Shown: in pieces, positions 59,869-64,000 of the stretch
Layout: each line of letters opens with the position of its first letter
Position numbering within the stretch: position 1 is the first letter of the stretch
Assembly (NCBI RefSeq): GCF_002909485.1
Contig: NZ_PPXG01000008.1
Coordinates: forward strand, 238,110-302,109
Length of the DNA stretch: 64,000 bases
Direction: 5' to 3'
From: Stutzerimonas stutzeri
Lineage (GTDB): Bacteria > Pseudomonadota > Gammaproteobacteria > Pseudomonadales > Pseudomonadaceae
The notes under the pieces: generated by a model
Database searches by the model: none
The model's input: the letters and a program-made list of their open reading frames with translations, nothing else
What the model was told of the DNA's origin: nothing
Position numbers and translations under genes: made by a program

Positions 59869-62613
59869 ATGAGCCAAGCTCCCCTCATCCTGGTGGACGG
59901 TTCGTCCTACCTCTATCGCGCCTTCCATGCCCTGCCTCCTTTGACCACCTCCACCGGCAAACCGACCGGCGCGGTCAAGGGCGTGCTGAACATGCTGCTC
60001 AGCCTGCGCCGGCAATACCCGGACAGCCCGTTCGCGGTGGTTTTCGATGCCAAGGGGCCAACCTTCCGCGACGCGCTGTTCGAGAACTACAAGTCTCATC
60101 GTCCGCCGATGCCGGATGACCTGCGCTCCCAGGTCGAGCCGCTGCATGCCAGCGTTCGCGCGCTCGGTATGCCGCTCCTGTGCGTGGAAGGCGTCGAGGC
60201 CGACGACGTCATTGGCACCCTGGCCCGGCAGTGCGCAGCGCTGGGCCGCGATGTGGTGATTTCCACCGGCGACAAGGACATGGCCCAGCTTGTCTGTCCC
60301 CACGTCACTCTGGTCAATACCATGACCGGCAGCGTTTATGACATCGAAGGGGTGAAGAACAAGTTCGGCGTTGGCCCTGAGCTGATCATCGATTTTCTCG
60401 CGCTGATGGGTGACAAGGTCGACAACATTCCCGGTGTGCCTGGCGTCGGTGAAAAGACCGCTTGCGGCCTGCTCAATGGTATTCCCGGCGGGCTCAAGGG
60501 TTTGTACGAGAGCCTCGATCAGGTCGCCGGCCTGCCGATCCGGGGAGCCAAGACGCTGGGCGCAAAACTCGCCGAGCATCGTGACGCCGCTTTCATGTCC
60601 TACGAGCTGGCGACCATCAAGCTCGATGTGGCGCTGGATGTCGAAGTTACCGATCTGATGCCCGGCGAGCCGCATCGAGAGGCATTGATCGCGCTGTACC
60701 GCGAGCTGGAATTCAAGAACTGGCTGGACGACCTGCTGCGCGAGGCCAAAGCGGCGGGCGAGAACTGCGAGGTGCAGCCCGAAGGCTGCTCCATTCAAGC
60801 CGAAGCCGAGTACACCACCATCCTCGAGCAGGCCGAGTTCGATGACTGGCTTGAGCACCTGAAAGCCGCCGAGTGTTTTGCCTTCGACACAGAGACCACC
60901 AGCATTGACGCGCAGAAGGCGCAACTGGTCGGTGTGTCCTTTGCCATTGAGGTCGGCAAAGCCGCCTACGTGCCGCTCGGTCACAGCTATATGGGCGTAC
61001 CGCAACAGCTCGATCTCGAGGCCGTGCTCGCCGCACTCAAGCCGCTGCTGGAAGATCCGGCGAAAACCAAGGTCTGCCAGCACGGCAAGTACGACATGAA
61101 CGTACTGATGCGCTACGGCATCGAGATGCGCGGCATGACCTTCGACACCATGCTCGAATCCTACGTGCTCGACGCCACCGCCACGCGCCACGACATGGAC
61201 AGTCTTGCGCTCAAGTACCTCGGCCGCGGCACCATCCGCTTCGAGGACATCGCCGGCAAGGGCGCCAAGCAGCTGACGTTCGACCAGATCGCCATCGAGC
61301 AGGCCGGCCCCTACGCAGCCGAGGACGCCGACGTGACCCTGCGCCTGCACCAGACCCTGCTCGGCAAGCTGGAGCAAACGCCGTCGCTGCTCAAGGTGTT
61401 GACCGAGATCGAGATGCCGCTGGTGCCGGTGCTGGCGCGCATCGAACGCAGCGGCGCGTTGGTCGATGCCAATCTGCTTGGCCTGCAGAGCGTCGAAATT
61501 GGCAACAAGCTCGTCGAACTCGAGCGTGAAGCTTTTGAGATAGCCGGTGAGGAATTCAACCTTGGCTCGCCCAAGCAGCTCGGCGCGATTCTCTATGAAA
61601 AGCTGGGTTGTCCGGTGCTGTCCAAGACTGCCGGCGGGCAGCCGTCCACTGCCGAGAACGTGCTGGCCGACCTGGCCGAGCAAAACTACCCATTGCCCAA
61701 GGTGATCATGCAGCACCGATCCCTGAGCAAGCTCAAGGGCACCTATACCGACAAGCTGCCGCAGCAGATCAATCCGCGCACCGGGCGTATTCATACCAGC
61801 TACCACCAGGCAGTGACTGCCACCGGCCGGCTTTCTTCCTCGGATCCGAACCTGCAGAACATCCCGATCCGCACCGCCGAGGGGCGGCGCATTCGTCAGG
61901 CCTTTGTCGCCGCGCCGGGCTACAAGCTGCTGGCAGCCGACTATTCGCAGATCGAGCTGCGCATCATGGCCCATCTGGCGCAGGACGCGGGTCTGCTGCA
62001 CGCCTTTCAGAACGATCTCGACGTGCATCGAGCCACCGCCGCCGAAGTCTTCGGCGTGCCACTGGAACAGGTCAGCAACGATCAGCGGCGCAGCGCCAAA
62101 GCGATCAACTTCGGCCTGATCTACGGCATGAGCGCGTTTGGCCTGGCCAAGCAGATCGACGTCGGCCGCAAGGAAGCGCAGGAATACATCGACCGTTATT
62201 TCGCCCGCTATCCCGGCGTGCTCGCCTACATGGAGCGCACGCGTACCCAGGCGGCGGAGCAGGGCTATGTCGAGACGCTGTTCGGCCGTCGGCTGTATCT
62301 GCCGGAGATCAATTCGAAGAACGGCGCCATGCGCAAGGGTGCCGAGCGCACCGCGATCAACGCGCCGATGCAGGGCACTGCGGCGGACATCATCAAGCGC
62401 GCCATGATCGCCGTGGACGGCTGGCTGCAGCAGAGTGGGCTGGATGCTCGGGTGATCCTGCAGGTTCACGATGAATTGGTGCTGGAAGTACGCGAAGACT
62501 TGATCGAGCAGGTCCGTGCGCAGATCTGCCCGTTGATGAGCGAGGCCGCCCAGCTGGATGTGCCGCTGCTGGTGGAAGCGGGCGTTGGCAACAACTGGGA
62601 CGAAGCACACTGA
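59869..62613 (+). CDS. polA: DNA polymerase I
   Basis: 914 aa. All three domains are present: 5'-3' nuclease (1-~290, with AVVFDAKGPTFRDALFENYKSHR and VEADDVIGTLA), 3'-5' proofreading exonuclease (FDTETTS near 341 retains the Asp and Glu ligands) and polymerase (motif A AADYSQIELRI near 690, motif B RRSAKAINFGLIYG, motif C QVHDELVLEV near 864). Functions in Okazaki fragment processing and repair. The start at 59869 is chosen because MSQAPLILVDGSSYLYRAFHAL is the conserved N-terminus. Confidence 0.97.
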   Translation: MSQAPLILVDGSSYLYRAFHALPPLTTSTGKPTGAVKGVLNMLLSLRRQYPDSPFAVVFDAKGPTFRDALFENYKSHRPPMPDDLRSQVEPLHASVRALGMPLLCVEGVEADDVIGTLARQCAALGRDVVISTGDKDMAQLVCPHVTLVNTMTGSVYDIEGVKNKFGVGPELIIDFLALMGDKVDNIPGVPGVGEKTACGLLNGIPGGLKGLYESLDQVAGLPIRGAKTLGAKLAEHRDAAFMSYELATIKLDVALDVEVTDLMPGEPHREALIALYRELEFKNWLDDLLREAKAAGENCEVQPEGCSIQAEAEYTTILEQAEFDDWLEHLKAAECFAFDTETTSIDAQKAQLVGVSFAIEVGKAAYVPLGHSYMGVPQQLDLEAVLAALKPLLEDPAKTKVCQHGKYDMNVLMRYGIEMRGMTFDTMLESYVLDATATRHDMDSLALKYLGRGTIRFEDIAGKGAKQLTFDQIAIEQAGPYAAEDADVTLRLHQTLLGKLEQTPSLLKVLTEIEMPLVPVLARIERSGALVDANLLGLQSVEIGNKLVELEREAFEIAGEEFNLGSPKQLGAILYEKLGCPVLSKTAGGQPSTAENVLADLAEQNYPLPKVIMQHRSLSKLKGTYTDKLPQQINPRTGRIHTSYHQAVTATGRLSSSDPNLQNIPIRTAEGRRIRQAFVAAPGYKLLAADYSQIELRIMAHLAQDAGLLHAFQNDLDVHRATAAEVFGVPLEQVSNDQRRSAKAINFGLIYGMSAFGLAKQIDVGRKEAQEYIDRYFARYPGVLAYMERTRTQAAEQGYVETLFGRRLYLPEINSKNGAMRKGAERTAINAPMQGTAADIIKRAMIAVDGWLQQSGLDARVILQVHDELVLEVREDLIEQVRAQICPLMSEAAQLDVPLLVEAGVGNNWDEAH

Positions 62614-62629
62614 CCGAACTGCCGAAAAA

Positions 62630-62653
62630 TGTCGTTAGCCGACAATTTTTTTT
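62630..62653 (+). terminator. Rho-independent terminator of polA
   Basis: Stem TGTCG / CGACA with a 5-nt loop followed by a run of eight T. Confidence 0.75.
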
Positions 62654-62662
62654 GAACGCGAT

Positions 62663-62690
62663 GAACTTCCATTGCAACTCTTTGGTCAGA
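62663..62690 (+). promoter_or_regulatory. AlgU (sigma-22) type promoter
   Basis: GAACTT (62663-62668), 17-nt spacer, TCAGA (62686-62690), the envelope-stress sigma pattern GAACTT-N16/17-TCtga. It sits directly before the ErsA-like RNA. Confidence 0.7.
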
Positions 62691-62695
62691 GCATG

Positions 62696-62825
62696 CGAAG
62701 GGTGTAAAAGCCCTTCGATGCTCCTTGTTGTGTTAAGTGTTGGCAGATCTCTGGACCCCGCCCTAGCGGTCCGGATTTGGACCTCGAACTTCCCCCTCCC
62801 CCAATGAAGTTCGAGGTTTTTTTTG
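62696..62825 (+). ncRNA. ersA: ErsA-like small regulatory RNA
   Basis: About 130 nt from the predicted start, similar to the 132 nt I recall for P. aeruginosa ErsA, which lies in the same place downstream of polA. The 5' hairpin pairs CGAAGGG with CCCTTCG. The 3' end is a terminator, CCTCGAACTT (62782-62791) with AAGTTCGAGG (62807-62816) and eight T. Its loop holds the C-rich CCCCCTCCCCC expected to pair with mRNA ribosome-binding sites. ErsA acts with Hfq in envelope stress and alginate control. Homology is inferred from position, size and promoter. Confidence 0.72.
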
Positions 62826-63097
62826 CCTGCAGGAAAGCCACGGCAACAATCGGTGTAGTGCCGGCGGCAGCAGATATCTGTTGTCCAGCTGCGCAGCATC
62901 TTGCCAACGTTTCTGTGGATAACTCTGTGGGTAGTTCCCTGGCAGGCTCATGCCTAAAAGCTCTAAGTGCTCCTGCGCAGCTTTTTGCTCAGGCCTGTGC
63001 CAAGAGTTGCGCAGCTTTCTGTGACCAGCCGCTCAACAGGTCCGGCGCTCTTTCGATTTTTTGTGTAAGTGATTGAAATATATAGGGTTAAATTTTA
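62826..63097. other. hcp upstream region
   Basis: 272 nt without a gene. It contains three TGCGCAGC motifs (62890, 62974, 63008) that may be activator sites, and one exact DnaA-box sequence TGTGGATAA at 62914-62922, which alone is not evidence of an origin. Confidence 0.5.
62888..63015. promoter_or_regulatory. Three TGCGCAGC repeats upstream of a sigma-54 promoter
   Basis: GCTGCGCAGC (62888-62897, perfect palindrome), CCTGCGCAGC (62972-62981) and GTTGCGCAGC (63006-63015), about 210, 125 and 90 nt upstream of the sigma-54 element. Enhancer-binding proteins bind at this distance. Role is inference. Confidence 0.4.
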
Positions 63098-63113
63098 TGG
63101 CATGTGCCTTGTA
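63098..63113 (+). promoter_or_regulatory. Sigma-54 (RpoN) promoter of hcp
   Basis: TGGCAT (63098-63103), 5 nt, TTGTA (63109-63113): matches TGGCAC-N5-TTGCA except at two positions, with the -24 GG intact and the -12 GC changed to GT. It lies 50 nt upstream of the hcp start. H2-type T6SS genes in Pseudomonas are known to use RpoN. Confidence 0.6.
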
Positions 63114-63163
63114 ACTGGAGAGTTGCCATATAGGCATTTTCGATTCCAGCAAGGAGAGCTCTC

Positions 63164-63682
63164 ATGCCAACACCCGCATACCTGTCCCTCGAAGGCACTA
63201 AGCAAGGCCTGATTACCGCCGGTACCTTCACCGAGGACTCGGTGGGTAACATTTTCCAGGAAGGTCACGAGGACCAGATTCTGGTGCAGGCTTTCCAGCA
63301 CCAGGTCATCATCCCGCGTGATCCGCAGTCCGGCCAACCGACCGGCCAGCGCGTACACAAGCCGCTGATGATTACCAAGGTATTCGACAAGTCGTCGCCG
63401 CTGATCTTCAACGCCCTGACTTCTGGCGAGCGCCTGAACAAGTGCCGTCTGGAGTGGTACCGAACTTCCTCGACTGGCACTCAGGAGCACTACTACACCA
63501 TCGAGTTGGAAGATGCGGTGATCGTCGACGTGCAGTCGCGCATGCCCAACTGCCAGGACCCGAACATGTCCCACTTCACCCATCTGGAAGACGTTTACTT
63601 CACCTATCGCAAGATCGTCTGGACTCATGAAGTCTCCGGCACGTCGGGCTCCGACGACTGGCGCACCCCGATCGCTGGCTGA
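63164..63682 (+). CDS. hcp: T6SS tube protein Hcp
   Basis: 172 aa. Starts MPTPAYLSLEGTKQGLITAG and contains EDQILVQAFQHQVIIPRDPQSGQPTGQRVHKPL, typical of the H2-type Hcp family. It forms the hexameric rings of the inner tube and can carry small effectors. AAGGAG precedes the start. It is followed by a terminator-like hairpin and a vgrG. Confidence 0.97.
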   Translation: MPTPAYLSLEGTKQGLITAGTFTEDSVGNIFQEGHEDQILVQAFQHQVIIPRDPQSGQPTGQRVHKPLMITKVFDKSSPLIFNALTSGERLNKCRLEWYRTSSTGTQEHYYTIELEDAVIVDVQSRMPNCQDPNMSHFTHLEDVYFTYRKIVWTHEVSGTSGSDDWRTPIAG

Positions 63683-63697
63683 TCAGCCGCGGTCCCG

Positions 63698-63729
63698 CTT
63701 CGGCCAGGCGAGCCTGGCCGAAGTCTTTT
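63698..63729 (+). terminator. Terminator-like hairpin between hcp and vgrG
   Basis: Perfect 11-bp stem CTTCGGCCAGG / CCTGGCCGAAG with a CGAG loop followed by TCTTTT. It should stop much of the hcp transcript before vgrG, which would favour Hcp over VgrG. Confidence 0.7.
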
Positions 63730-63865
63730 GCGAGGCATTGTGCAAAACCTTGTACTGCCGTTGCGGAATGCGGAAACAGCGCATTCCAGAGCGGCTGGCC
63801 TGTGTTACATCGAGGCTCCGCAAGCGCCCATGCGCTGATACATGGACTGAACAGGAGGAACATGG

Positions 63866-64000
63866 ATGTTCGCCCCAGCCAACCAGGCCCACTTCACACT
63901 GACCCTCGAAGGCATCGAGCACGACTTCAAGGTGCTCGAATTCCGGGGCCGCGAAGCCATCAGCCAACCCTATCGCTTCGACCTGGAGCTGGTCAGCGAA
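63866..64000 (+). CDS. vgrG: VgrG spike protein, N-terminal part (cut by window edge)
   Basis: 45 codons are present. MFAPANQAHFTLTLEG and the following residues match the N-terminus of the VgrG at 18684-21185 almost exactly, including IEHDFKVLEFRGREAISQPY against VEHDFKVLEFQGREAISQPY. AGGAGG lies 8 nt upstream. The tail and any linked effector lie beyond the window. Confidence 0.92.
   Translation, partial: MFAPANQAHFTLTLEGIEHDFKVLEFRGREAISQPYRFDLELVSE

Noticed and set aside
59833..62610. 925-codon open frame antisense to polA
   Set aside because: Exact mirror of the polA coding region caused by its codon bias; rich in His, Gln and Leu without any motif.
62914..62922. Exact DnaA-box sequence TGTGGATAA upstream of hcp
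   Set aside because: A single box with no further boxes, AT-rich unwinding element or dnaA gene nearby. Not evidence of a replication origin.

Overview
The window looks like an origin-proximal chromosomal segment of a high-GC gammaproteobacterium of the family Pseudomonadaceae, most probably a Stutzerimonas (Pseudomonas stutzeri group) strain. The reasons are the rml operon beside dctB, the split class II ribonucleotide reductase nrdJa/nrdJb, thrB, a DUF2782 gene and polA followed by an ErsA-like small RNA. From memory these lie near one another in Pseudomonas. The species is an inference, not something read directly.

Layout. 1-336: start of a DctB-type sensor kinase. 474-3866: rmlB-A-C-D, dTDP-L-rhamnose synthesis. 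4070-9004: an HlyD / RbbA-like / YhhJ-like export system. 9120-12601: an MCE (Mla/Pqi-type) lipid transport operon. 12782-15817: a catalase-family protein and a dihaem c-type peroxidase-like protein. 15900-19130: an AT-rich, apparently acquired type VI secretion (T6SS) effector module, with a vgrG remnant, a periplasmic immunity candidate, a cell-wall-degrading effector candidate and the 3' end of vgrG. 18684-30521: vgrG and half of an H2-like T6SS operon (stk1, stp1, tssM, tssL, tssK, tssJ, fha and a tiny lipoprotein). 30926-31002: tRNA-Arg(CCG).

31184-39185: cytochrome b561, cytochrome c', succinate-semialdehyde dehydrogenase, and a beta-oxidation operon (FadB-like protein and two acyl-CoA dehydrogenases). 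39549-43374: three envelope proteins of unknown role. 43716-49359: a catabolic-looking cluster with an MFS transporter, an alpha/beta hydrolase, TetR and IclR regulators and an acyl-CoA ligase; operator-like repeats may link the IclR protein to the transporter and the ligase. 49658-50061: rpmB-rpmG. 50264-53183: nrdJa-nrdJb. 53546-58361: a DMT exporter, ppnN, and a three-gene phospholipid cassette. 58530-62613: thrB, DUF2782 gene, polA. 62696-62825: ErsA-like sRNA behind an AlgU-type promoter. 63098-64000: a sigma-54-type promoter, hcp, a terminator-like hairpin and the start of a second vgrG.

The most interesting system is the T6SS. The window holds a membrane-complex and regulatory half-cluster, two vgrG loci whose N-termini are nearly identical, a VgrG carrying its own C-terminal peptidoglycan-binding-like domain, and a linked effector/immunity pair that looks transferred. 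The sheath, baseplate and ClpV genes (tssA, B, C, E, F, G, H) are not in the window, so the machine must be completed from elsewhere or be broken.
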